DNA of 64,000 nt from Acidisoma sp965199065 (lineage in GTDB: Bacteria; Pseudomonadota; Alphaproteobacteria; Acetobacterales; Acetobacteraceae). Positions 51,600-59,358 of this stretch are shown in pieces (within the stretch, counting starts at the first letter, position 1; every line of letters begins with the position of its first letter). Location of the stretch: positions 1,488,001 through 1,552,000 of the forward strand of contig NZ_CBDAQN010000003.1 of assembly GCF_965199065.1 (NCBI RefSeq), written 5' to 3'. The notes under the pieces are model-generated. The model was not told the DNA's origin and searched no databases. It saw only the letters and a list, made by a program, of their open reading frames with translations. A program made the position numbers and the translations under genes.

Positions 51600-52538
51600 C
51601 TACGCGGGCTCCCTTTTCCAGACGGTGACGCGCAGGTAGATCGCCACGATCACCACGACGAGGCCGAAGTTCACCACCGACATGGCGGCGGACTCGCCGA
51701 TGTAGCTCTCCTTGAGCTGATACATGAAGGTCGTGGTCGTGCTGGTCTGATGGCCCGGGCCACCGCGTGTCATCTCCCAGATGATCGGGAACGAGTTGAA
51801 CACGTTCATGACGTTGATGAGCAGCGCCACGATGAAGGCCGGGCGCAGCAGGGGCAGCGTGATGGTGAAATAGGTGCGCCAGACGCCGGCGCCGTCGACG
51901 CGCGCGGCCTCGTAGACATCCGACGGGATCGCCTGCAGGCCCGCCAGCAGCGCGTACGTCGAGAACGGCACCGAGACGTAGATCGCGACGACGATCATCC
52001 AGACGAGAGCGGAGCCCGGCGTGCCGAGCCAGTCGGCGGCGTCGCTGTTGAAGCGGTGCAGCAGGCCCAGATCGTAGAGGAGGACGTTGATGATGCCGTT
52101 GTTGGCGTCGAGGCCCCACCGAAAGACGATCGCCGTCATCACGACGGAGGCGGCCCAGGGTGCGATGAGCGCCCAGCGCGCGATGCGCCGGCCGGGAAAC
52201 TTCTGGTTGAAGAGTTGGCAGAGCGCCAGCGAGATGAGCATGGTGCCGACCACCACCGTGCCGACCCAGATGCCGGTGCGGACCAGGATGTCGACGAGAT
52301 CCGGCTCCTCACGCAGGTAGACGAAGTTCCGCCAGCCGGCCCAGCCGAGGATGAAGCCGTCCGGGCTGATGTGCTGGAAGGCGGTCTCGATCATGATGAC
52401 CACCGGCCACAGCACGACGACGACGATGAGGGCCATCGCCGGGCCGACCCAGACCAGCGGCGCCAGCTTGGCGGCGAGCTTCAGGGGAAGGCGACGCGGG
52501 CGCGCCGCCACCCGGTCGCCCGCAGCCGAAATGCTCAT
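51600..52538 (-). CDS. carbohydrate ABC transporter permease, MalF type
   Basis: The 312 residues have six predicted helices, a periplasmic loop typical of MalF-like subunits and the EAA loop EAARVDGAGVWRTYFTITLPLLRP. Abuts the MalG-type gene with zero spacing. Lies six bases downstream of the binding-protein gene. Confidence 0.92.
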   Translation of the reverse strand: MSISAAGDRVAARPRRLPLKLAAKLAPLVWVGPAMALIVVVVLWPVVIMIETAFQHISPDGFILGWAGWRNFVYLREEPDLVDILVRTGIWVGTVVVGTMLISLALCQLFNQKFPGRRIARWALIAPWAASVVMTAIVFRWGLDANNGIINVLLYDLGLLHRFNSDAADWLGTPGSALVWMIVVAIYVSVPFSTYALLAGLQAIPSDVYEAARVDGAGVWRTYFTITLPLLRPAFIVALLINVMNVFNSFPIIWEMTRGGPGHQTSTTTTFMYQLKESYIGESAAMSVVNFGLVVVIVAIYLRVTVWKREPA

Positions 52539-52544
52539 GCGGCG

Positions 52545-53789
52545 TCAGCTGCCCTTGAGTGCGGTTTCCTGGATGGCATCCAGAACCGGCTTCGGATCGG
52601 GGCCGATGGCTGTGCCGATAGTCTGCTGGATCTGCACCTTCACCTGAGCCCAGACCGTGTCGCTCGGATACTGAACGGCCTTGGGCAGCGCCGCCATGAA
52701 GGGCGCCAGCTGCGGATCGATCTTCGAGAAGGCCGCCGCACCGGAGGTGGTGCCCGGCAACAGGTTATATTCCTTCGAGAAGGCGATCTGGTACTGGTCC
52801 TGCAGCGCGAAATCGATGAACTTCTTGATCGCCGCCTGCTTGCTGCCGTTCGTCTTGAAGGCGGCCATGAAGTCGCAGACGCCGAGAGTGCTATCCAGCG
52901 GACCGGTCTTGCCGGTGATGGCCGAGGTGCCCCAGTCGCTGTCGGTGAGGACGCCCGCTTGCTTAATGATCGGCAGCAGCGTCGTGATGCCGTTGATGAG
53001 GCCGATCTGCCCCTGCGCGAACTGCTCCAGGATCGCGGCGCGGTTCTTGGTGCCGGGGTTCGGCTCGGTATAGCCGGCCTTCACCAGCTTGGTCATGTAC
53101 TCGAGGGTCTCGACGTTCTGCGGGCTATTGATGACCCATTTGCCGCCGGCATCCTGATAGCCGCCGCCATTGCCGAGGAACCACAGCAGGGTCTCGGCCT
53201 GAGCCTCCTCCGGCCCGAGCGGCATGCCGTAGCCGATCTTGCCGAGCGCCTCGATCTTGCCGGCGTCGGCGTAAAGCTCGTCCCAGGTCTTCGGCGGAGC
53301 GGCAATGCCTGCCTGCGAGAACAGCTTCTTGTTGTAGAACAGGGTGCGGGAACTGGTGGTGAAGGGCATGCCGTACTGGGCGCCGCCATAGCTGCCGAGC
53401 GTCTTGAAGGCGGGCATCAGGTTGGACGGATCGGTCATCACATCGCTGGCCTTGTACAGCAGGCCTTCCTGGGCGTAGTTCGAGAAGTAGTCACCCTCGG
53501 TGATGTCCGGATACTGCCGGTTCTGCACCATCGTCTGGACCTTGGTGTCGAAATCGTTCCAGTTGATGGTCTGCACCTTCACCGTGATCGTCGGATTGGC
53601 GGCATGGAACGCGTCTGCGATCGTCTGCCAGTAGGTCTGGCTGGTGTCGGCCGGACCCGTGCCGTAGTCCGCAGCCACGAGATTGAGCACGGTCGCCGCG
53701 CGCGCAGGCGCCGCCCCGAAAACCGCTAACGTGAGCGCGAGAGCCGCGGAGGCCCCGGCGAGGGCAAGAGGACGGGGAGCGATGCGCAT
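52545..53789 (-). CDS. sugar ABC transporter substrate-binding protein
   Basis: Periplasmic binding protein of 414 residues with a Sec signal peptide (LALAGASAALALTLAVFG, cleavage after ARA). CUT1-type features: FHAANPTITVKVQTINWNDFDTKVQTM near 47-73, YPDITEGDYFSNYAQEGLL, TLFYNKKLFSQAGIAAPPKTWDEL near 148-167, and a Gln/Trp-poor cleft. First gene of the sugar operon. CAAGCTTG (53844-53851), a perfect palindrome 55 bases upstream of the start, may be an operator. Confidence 0.92.
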   Translation of the reverse strand: MRIAPRPLALAGASAALALTLAVFGAAPARAATVLNLVAADYGTGPADTSQTYWQTIADAFHAANPTITVKVQTINWNDFDTKVQTMVQNRQYPDITEGDYFSNYAQEGLLYKASDVMTDPSNLMPAFKTLGSYGGAQYGMPFTTSSRTLFYNKKLFSQAGIAAPPKTWDELYADAGKIEALGKIGYGMPLGPEEAQAETLLWFLGNGGGYQDAGGKWVINSPQNVETLEYMTKLVKAGYTEPNPGTKNRAAILEQFAQGQIGLINGITTLLPIIKQAGVLTDSDWGTSAITGKTGPLDSTLGVCDFMAAFKTNGSKQAAIKKFIDFALQDQYQIAFSKEYNLLPGTTSGAAAFSKIDPQLAPFMAALPKAVQYPSDTVWAQVKVQIQQTIGTAIGPDPKPVLDAIQETALKGS

Positions 53790-53926
53790 GAGGGGCCTTT
53801 TCTTCCGTGTGGTGCAGCGGGCCGAACTCTAAGCGCGGTAACGCAAGCTTGTATAGCTGCCATGATCACGATGACGAGCAGCATGGAAGGCGCTTCTATG
53901 CGGGGAAAGAAGCAAGCTTTTGTCTC

Positions 53927-54712
53927 TCAGCGATCCTGCGTGACGGCCGCGGCGAGTTGCGGAATGCCCGCACTGATCCCGCCATCGACCGCCAGAACGA
54001 CACCCGTGATGTGCGACGCGTCATCCGACACGAGGAATGCAACCGCGGCGGCCACGTCGGCGGGTACGGCCACTTTCCCCAACGGATAATACGCGTTCAA
54101 CTCATCGAACACCTGAGGGTTCACCGCCAGCCGCTCGACCCACGCCCGCGTGCGAACCGTGCCGGGCGCGACCGCGTTTACGCGAAGGCCCGCACCCCCA
54201 AACTCCACCGCCAGGCACCGCGTCAGGTGCATGAGCCCCGCCTTGGCGGCGCTGTAGGCGGGATTGCCGTACATGCCGATGCCGTTGACCGATCCCATGT
54301 TCACGATCGAGCCGCCGCCGGCCAGCAGATGATCCTGAAAGGCATGGATGCATAGAAATGCGCCGTCGAGGTTGACCGACATGTCGCGTCGCCAACTCGC
54401 GTAATCCGTGGTCCGCATGCTGGGCGCGAAAGCCCGCCCGGCGTTGTTCACCAAAGCCCGGACATCGCCGAGCGCCAGCGCGGCCTCCGCTGCCGCATTG
54501 ACCGACGCCTCGTCGGTTACGTCGACATGGAGCGCGGCGGCGCGGCCCCCGGCGGCACGCACCGCCTCGGCCCGCGCCTCGGCTCGCGCAAGATCGATGT
54601 CGGCGCAAACGACGCCCCAGCCGCGCGCCGCCAGAAGGTCCGCAATGGCACCGCCGATATCGCCGCCCGCCCCGGTTACAAAGGCCCAGCGGGTCGGTTG
54701 ATGAGCGGACAT
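53927..54712 (-). CDS. SDR-family NAD(P)-dependent oxidoreductase
   Basis: The 261 residues show TGAGGDIGGAIA near 14-25, Asp in the second-strand end (CADIDLA, NAD preference), NNAGRAF near 90, catalytic Ser in NMGSVNGIGMYGN and YSAAK near 151-155, and the closing VLAVDGGISAG. Upstream of the sugar operon on the same strand but 137 bases away, so probably a separate unit; it might oxidise a sugar alcohol. Divergent from the D-aminoacylase locus. Confidence 0.88.
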   Translation of the reverse strand: MSAHQPTRWAFVTGAGGDIGGAIADLLAARGWGVVCADIDLARAEARAEAVRAAGGRAAALHVDVTDEASVNAAAEAALALGDVRALVNNAGRAFAPSMRTTDYASWRRDMSVNLDGAFLCIHAFQDHLLAGGGSIVNMGSVNGIGMYGNPAYSAAKAGLMHLTRCLAVEFGGAGLRVNAVAPGTVRTRAWVERLAVNPQVFDELNAYYPLGKVAVPADVAAAVAFLVSDDASHITGVVLAVDGGISAGIPQLAAAVTQDR

Positions 54713-54731
54713 CGGCGGTCTCCAGTGGTCA

Positions 54732-54757
54732 AGGCGGGGCGAGTAGAGGCGGGGCGA
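54732..54757. repeat. direct repeat in the divergent promoter of the SDR and D-aminoacylase genes
   Basis: AGGCGGGGCGA occurs twice, at 54732-54742 and 54747-54757, a 15-base period, within the 96-base region between the divergent starts. Possible regulator-binding site controlling both directions; a TATAGG at 54794 could be the -10 of the plus-strand operon. Confidence 0.35.
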
Positions 54758-54808
54758 TCGAGTGGGCAGAGCATGGCGGAAGCCGCGCGCGGCGTATAGG
54801 CTGGGGGC

Positions 54809-56406
54809 ATGACTAGAGACACTCTGATCAAGGGCGCCCGCGTGCTGGATGGTACCGGCGCCCCCTGGTTCCGCGCCGATGTCCGGCTGTCGGGAGGCTT
54901 CATCACCGGCATCGGACCCGACCTATCGGCGGCGGATGCGGCGGTCGTCGAGGCAGAGGACCGCTACCTCGCCCCCGGCTTTATCGACGCCCATTGCCAT
55001 GACGACCTCGCCTTCCTGCGCGAGCCGGACCGGCCCGAGAAGGCGCTGCAGGGCGTCACCTCCATCGTCGTCGGCAACTGCAGCTTCTCGCTCTATCCCG
55101 CGCCGCCCCATGCCACCGACCTGTTGCGCGGCCACTTCGGCGGCCTGCTGGGAGAGACCGCGCAATCCGAGGTGTTCGCCGATTTCTCAGGGTACCGCGC
55201 GGCCCTGGAAGCGCCGGGAATCGCGCTCAACCTCGTCTCCCTCGTCGGTCACGCGGCGCTGCGGCTCGCCGTCATGGGCTATGAGCGGCGTCCCGCGACG
55301 GAGGCCGAGATTGCGGCCATGCAGGCGCTTCTGGCCGCGCAGTTGAAGGCCGGCGCGGTGGGCCTGTCGCTCGGCCTCGTTTATCCCCCAAGCGCCTTCG
55401 CCGAACGTGCCGAGCTGGTGGCGCTGGCCGAGACGGTGCGCGCGGAGGGCGGACTGCTCGCGGCCCATGTGCGGAGCTACGAGGGCGGACTGCTGTCGTC
55501 GATCGAGGAGTTCATCGACATCCTGACGGCCGCGAAGGTTCCCGGCTTGCTGTCGCATCTGCAATCTGCCGGCCGGCCCAACTGGGGCGCCATTCCAGCG
55601 GCCCTCGCGCGGCTTGAAGCGGCGCGCGCCGCCGGGATCGACATCAGCTTCGACATGTACCCCTACCCCGCCGGCAGTAGCTACGTGCTCCAACTCCTGC
55701 CGCCCGCGGCACAGGAAGGCGGCCTCGGCGCGTTGCGCGCCCGCCTTGCCGACCCGGCAGCGCGCGCCGATCTGCGGCGCTGGGTGGAGCAAGGCAGCAC
55801 CGACGGCCATGCGCAGTCGAAGATCGCGCTCATCGGCTGGGGCAATGTGCTGATCTCGGGCGTCGGCACCCGGCGCTCAAGCCGCTTGAGGGCCAGCGGA
55901 TGGATGCGGCGGCGGCGGGCCTCGGGATCGAGCCCTTCGACCTGCTCGCAAAACTGGTCGCGGAGGATGACGGCCAGACCGCCATCGTCATGTTCCAGCT
56001 GGACGACGGCGACCTGCAGGCCGCCTGCTGCCACCGGCTGCACATGGTCGGGTCGGACGGGCTCCCGCGTCCCGGCACGCGCCCGCATCCCCGCGCCTTC
56101 GGCAGCTTCCCCCGCATCCTCGGCCCGCTGCGGCGGGACCGCCACTGGTTCACCCTGGAAGATGCCGTGCGGCGCATGACATCCGTGTCCGCCCAGCGTT
56201 TCGGCCTCGCCACCCGTGGGCTGATCCGGCCCGGCATGGTCGCGGACCTCGTCCTGTTCGAGGATACAGTCACGGATCGCGCAACATTCGAGGAGCCTGC
56301 CCAGACGCCCACCGGCATTACCGACGTATGGGTTGCGGGTCAGCCCGTGGTGGCGCAGGGCAAGTCGACGGGCGCTCGGCCCGGTAAAGTGCTCGCGAAA
56401 GCGTAA
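54809..56406 (+). pseudogene. N-acyl-D-amino-acid deacylase (D-aminoacylase), frameshifted
   Basis: Metal-dependent amidohydrolase that frees D-amino acids from N-acyl forms. The first frame carries the N-terminal beta domain, the zinc motif APGFIDAHCHDD near 53-64, GNCSFSL near 89, the EGGLLAAHVRSYEG block and SFDMYPYPAGSSY. Homology stays in this frame to NVLISGVGT (about base 55870), then continues one frame over as ALKPLEGQRMDAA and through FQMDD-like FQLDDGDLQ, MVGSDGLP and ITDVWVAGQPVV to 56406. One missing base in the C-run at 55869-55871 explains it: restoring a C gives VGTPALKPLEG. As written the product stops at 56179 with a scrambled tail. Real mutation or sequencing error cannot be decided here. 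First gene of the nitrile hydratase operon. Confidence 0.85.
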
Positions 56407-56418
56407 GGAGACCGAACG

Positions 56419-56796
56419 ATGCGGCAGGCTTTGATGATCGAGGGCGCGGCCAAGCCCGGCGGCCAGTATTCGCACGCGGTGGTGGCGAACGGCTTCGTCT
56501 TCGTCTCCGGCCAAGGACCCAAGGAGCCCGATACCGGCCAGACGCCCGACAGCTTCGAGGGCCAGGTGCGGCAGACACTGACCAACCTCAAGACGATTCT
56601 CGAAGGCTCCGGCAGCAGCCTCGACGATGTGGTCAAGATCAACTGCTACCTCAGCGACGTGACGCGCTTCCAGGAATGGAACACGATCTACGCCGAGTTC
56701 TTCCCCGTCAGCCCCCCGGCACGCACCACTGTTGGTTGCCAGCTCAACGGTATCCTGGTCGAAGTCGACTGCATCGCGGTTCTCGCCGATGAGTGA
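56419..56796 (+). CDS. ridA: RidA family enamine/imine deaminase
   Basis: Trimeric RidA/YjgF fold of 125 residues with SHAVVANGFVFVSGQGP, VVKINCYLSDVTRF, and PARTTVGCQL whose Arg is the catalytic residue that binds the carboxylate of 2-aminoacrylate-type imines. Hydrolyses reactive enamines released by PLP dehydratases. It overlaps by eight bases the PLP enzyme gene downstream, a natural supplier of that substrate. GAGACC before ATG is a modest ribosome-binding site. Confidence 0.9.
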   Translation: MRQALMIEGAAKPGGQYSHAVVANGFVFVSGQGPKEPDTGQTPDSFEGQVRQTLTNLKTILEGSGSSLDDVVKINCYLSDVTRFQEWNTIYAEFFPVSPPARTTVGCQLNGILVEVDCIAVLADE

Positions 56797-57847
56797 TACG
56801 CTGGCCGTCACTGGACTAGAGACGCCGGTTCCGGTCGTCGACCTCGATGTGGTCGAGCGCAACCTGTCCCGGATGCAGGGCTATGCCGACGCCCATGGCC
56901 TCGCCCTTCGCCCGCACATCAAGACGCACAAGCTGCCGCGCTTCGCGCAGGCACAGGTGGCGCTGGGGGCCGTCGGCATCACCTGCCAGAAACTCGGCGA
57001 GGCCGAGGTCATGGCCGATGCCGGGCTCGACGACATCCTCATCTCCTATCCGCTGATCGGCCCGCACAAGGCACGGCGGCTGGCGGCGCTTGCCCGGCGG
57101 GTGACGATGCGGGCGGCGATCGACAACCCCCTGGCGCTTGAGACGGTGGCGCTGGCGGGCCAGGAAGCCGGCCGCCAGATCGGCGTGCTGGTGGAGTTCG
57201 ACAGCGGAATGCACCGTACCGGTGTCGGTTCCGTCGACGAAGCTCTCACGCTCATCGCTCAGGTGCGCGCGGCGGACGGGCTGCGCTTCGACGGACTGAT
57301 GACCTATCCGAGCAGTGCGGCCACCGTCGAATTCGTTCGCGCAATAAAGGACGCCGGCGTCGATCTGCCGATCGTTTCGGGGGGCGGCACGCCGCGTGCG
57401 GCGCATGCACACGAAATCGGTGGCGTGACTGAAATGCGTGTCGGCACCTATATCTATAACGACCGCACGCTGGTGGAAGTGGGCGCGGCGACGCTCGAGG
57501 ATTGCGCGCTGCTTGTGCATGCAACGGTCATCAGCCGCCCGGCCGGGGATCGCGCGATCCTCGACTGCGGCTCCAAGACGCTATCGAGCGACCTCATCCC
57601 GCGCGGCGCATCGGCCGGCTACGGCCTGCTCGTCGACTACCCGGATGCGGTGATCGACAGGCTCAGCGAAGAGCATGGCATGGTCGATCTCAGCCGCAGC
57701 GGGGCGAAGCCCGCTCTGGGCGAGCGGGTTCGGATTCTTCCCAATCACGTATGCGTCGTGACGAACCTGCACGACGAGGTGGTGGTGAGTCGCAACGGCA
57801 TCGTCGAGGGCATCTGGCCGGTGGCGGCGCGGGGAATGACGCGGTGA
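56789..57847 (+). CDS. D-serine dehydratase / D-threonine aldolase-like PLP enzyme
   Basis: Fold-type III PLP enzyme of 352 residues. The PLP lysine is Lys45 in RPHIKTHKLP; SGGGTPRA near 195-202 binds phosphate; the C-terminal metal site reads His-x-Cys (NHVCVV, His and Cys near 320-322). A His-x-Cys zinc pair is the pattern of eukaryotic-type D-serine dehydratase (DSD1), whereas D-threonine aldolases have His-x-Asp. With RidA just before it, D-serine to pyruvate and ammonia via 2-aminoacrylate is the best guess. The start at 56789 follows the conserved N-terminus; frame open upstream is rejected. Confidence 0.85.
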   Translation: MSDTLAVTGLETPVPVVDLDVVERNLSRMQGYADAHGLALRPHIKTHKLPRFAQAQVALGAVGITCQKLGEAEVMADAGLDDILISYPLIGPHKARRLAALARRVTMRAAIDNPLALETVALAGQEAGRQIGVLVEFDSGMHRTGVGSVDEALTLIAQVRAADGLRFDGLMTYPSSAATVEFVRAIKDAGVDLPIVSGGGTPRAAHAHEIGGVTEMRVGTYIYNDRTLVEVGAATLEDCALLVHATVISRPAGDRAILDCGSKTLSSDLIPRGASAGYGLLVDYPDAVIDRLSEEHGMVDLSRSGAKPALGERVRILPNHVCVVTNLHDEVVVSRNGIVEGIWPVAARGMTR

Positions 57848-58185
57848 CGGACCTCGCCGATCGCCCTGGCCTCCCCGGCAAAGACGTGCCGCGCGCGATG
57901 CACGATCTGGGCGGCGTCTCCCGCTACATGTGCGAAGCGATCGATACCGAACCGCACGCGCTGACGGATTTCGACCGGGAGGTGGATGCGATCCGCCAGA
58001 TCCTCGGGATGAAGGAGGTCATGTCGGTCGATGAACTGCGTCGCGGCATCGAGGCGCTACCCGAAGCCGAGTATCTTCGCCTCTCCTACTACGAGCGGTG
58101 GTTGCGCGCGATGACTGCGACGCTGCTGCTGAAAGGCGTCATCGGCGAGGCTGAATTGCAGGCCGCCGTGGCGTCTGCGCCATGA
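57844..58185 (+). CDS. nitrile hydratase beta subunit, N-terminal half (separate polypeptide)
   Basis: The 113 residues correspond to the first half of a canonical nitrile hydratase beta subunit: AMHDLGG at the start, the central MSVDELRRGIEALPEAEYLRLSYYERWLRA and LLLKGVIGEAEL. Arg66 in SVDELR matches the conserved active-site arginine (Arg56 of the Rhodococcus beta subunit). GTG start overlapping the PLP enzyme stop (GTGA) and ATGA overlap with the next gene. Similar split organisation is known for toyocamycin nitrile hydratase and thiocyanate hydrolase. An alternative reading is an assembly activator (P14K/P15K-like), which resembles this same half. Confidence 0.85.
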   Translation: MTDLADRPGLPGKDVPRAMHDLGGVSRYMCEAIDTEPHALTDFDREVDAIRQILGMKEVMSVDELRRGIEALPEAEYLRLSYYERWLRAMTATLLLKGVIGEAELQAAVASAP

Positions 58186-58463
58186 TCGCACCGGGCACGC
58201 GGGTCCGGGTGCGGGACGACTGGCCGGAGACGCGCGGCCCCTGCCATATCCGCACGCCCCATTACCTGCGCGGGGAGGCAGGCGTCGTCACGCGTCATCT
58301 GGGCGATTTCCCAAACCCCGAGGACTTGGCCTTCGGGCGTCCGGGGAAGACGCTGCCACTCTACCACGTGCGCTTCGACATGTCGGCGCTCTGGCCCGAA
58401 CGCCGCACGAACGAGGACATCCTCGTCGAGATCTTCGAGCCCTGGCTGGAGACGGCGCCATGA
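58182..58463 (+). CDS. nitrile hydratase beta subunit, C-terminal half (separate polypeptide)
   Basis: The 93 residues match the C-terminal SH3-like barrel of nitrile hydratase beta: APGTRVRVRDDWP, then CHIRTPHYLRGEAGVV with Arg24 at the second conserved active-site arginine (HIR), a GRPGKTLPLYHVRF block and the closing DILVEIFEPWLE. Not fused to the N-terminal half; both overlaps are ATGA, so the three subunits are made in coupled order N-half, C-half, alpha. Confidence 0.88.
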   Translation: MIAPGTRVRVRDDWPETRGPCHIRTPHYLRGEAGVVTRHLGDFPNPEDLAFGRPGKTLPLYHVRFDMSALWPERRTNEDILVEIFEPWLETAP

Positions 58464-59041
58464 ACCTCGCCGACACTGAAAGCGGCCGGCTGCTGGGTGC
58501 GCTGCGCGCCTTGCTGGCGGCCAAGGGCATCGCCGCGCCCGAGGAGATCGCGGAACGCATCGCGTTGACGGACGCAGCGACCCCGGCGCAGGGTGCGGCC
58601 ATGGTCGCGAAGGCCTGGGTGGATGCGGAGTTCCGGTCGTTGATGCTGGCCGATGGGGCGAGAGCCGCCGAAAGCCTCGGCATTCCGATGCGAGGCATGC
58701 CGCCGCTCGGTGTGCTGGAGAACACGCCCGATCTGCATCATCTGGTCGTCTGCACGCTGTGCAGCTGCTATCCGCGGGCGGTGCTGGGCTATCCGCCCTT
58801 CTGGTTCAAATCGACGAGCTTCCGCGCGCGTGCCGTGCGGGACCCGCGCGGTGTGCTTGCCGAGTTCGGCCTCACGCTGCCCGAGACGGTGACGCTGCGC
58901 GTAGTGGACAGCACCGCCGATTATCGCTGGATGGTGCTGCCGATGCGCCCCGAAGGCACCGAAGGCTGGCCCGAGGACAGGCTCGCCAGCCTCGTGCGTG
59001 AGGGCGACATGATCGGGGTGACGGTGCCGCCAGTTGGTTGA
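58460..59041 (+). CDS. nitrile hydratase alpha subunit, cobalt type
   Basis: Metal-binding subunit, 193 residues. The metallocentre is VCTLCSC at Cys98, Cys101 and Cys103; Thr after the first Cys is the cobalt-type signature (iron enzymes have Ser). Strong alpha-subunit blocks follow: CYPRAVLGYPPFWFKS, RAVRDPRGVLAEFG and RWMVLPMRPEGTEGWPEDRL, ending DMIGV. Hydrates a nitrile to the amide; thiocyanate hydrolase gamma is related and is the alternative. No activator gene is seen unless the first gene of the trio acts as one. The operon ends here before a 317-base gap. Confidence 0.92.
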   Translation: MNLADTESGRLLGALRALLAAKGIAAPEEIAERIALTDAATPAQGAAMVAKAWVDAEFRSLMLADGARAAESLGIPMRGMPPLGVLENTPDLHHLVVCTLCSCYPRAVLGYPPFWFKSTSFRARAVRDPRGVLAEFGLTLPETVTLRVVDSTADYRWMVLPMRPEGTEGWPEDRLASLVREGDMIGVTVPPVG

Positions 59042-59140
59042 CAAGTCATCGATCTTGCCTTGATATCTGCCATTGGTCGTTGCCAGCTTTTTCGGCAGAC
59101 GCACCGGAACATGATCGAACCGCGGAATGATGCCTGCCTT

Positions 59141-59159
59141 GTGCCTAGAAATTAGGCAC
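59141..59159. promoter_or_regulatory. 19-base perfect dyad, candidate enhancer-binding or operator site
   Basis: GTGCCTA-gaaat-TAGGCAC, perfect 7-bp arms. The TGCC...GGCA geometry is reminiscent of NtrC-type sites (GC-rich arms about 5-7 bases apart) without matching their consensus exactly. Its position 61 bases upstream of a sigma-54-like promoter is suitable for an activator. No T-run, so it is not a terminator. Confidence 0.5.
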
Positions 59160-59219
59160 GACTAAGCCTGCATTGATCGGGCGGCGCGGCTGTTCGGGCG
59201 AAACCCGCCTCCACGGCCC

Positions 59220-59235
59220 TGGCACAAGTCTTGAA
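59220..59235 (+). promoter_or_regulatory. sigma-54-like promoter of the ABC importer operon
   Basis: TGGCAC, five bases, TTGA: matches the -24/-12 pattern (TGGCAC-N5-TTGC) with correct spacing and one mismatch, A for C, at the -12 element. It lies 124 bases before the preferred first start. RpoN is encoded in the same window. The mismatch falls on a normally invariant base, so this is a candidate only. Confidence 0.4.
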
Positions 59236-59358
59236 AGATACCCGGCGACGATCTTCTGGCGCCTCCGGCATGGACCGTGATTATTGACATCGACATCTGC
59301 CAGCCCACAGACGCCTTCATCGGCAAGCCGCCTGCTGCCCAGGTGGTGGAAGCGCCTG

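Larger units (their letters stand above)
59042..59358. other. intergenic control region before the peptide-type ABC importer
   Basis: 317 bases without a gene. It holds a 19-base perfect dyad (59141-59159) and 61 bases later a near-consensus sigma-54 promoter (59220-59235), both listed separately. The remainder (59042-59140) has no visible hairpin terminator for the nitrile hydratase operon. Confidence 0.55.

Noticed and set aside
50853..53729. A 958-codon plus-strand frame through the sugar transporter genes
   Set aside because: Antisense to the permeases and binding protein, Arg/Asp/His-rich and featureless; an artefact of high GC.
59284..59358. Upstream start for the DppB-like permease
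   Set aside because: The extra 25 residues are not permease-like, and the ATG at 59359 has a better upstream site.
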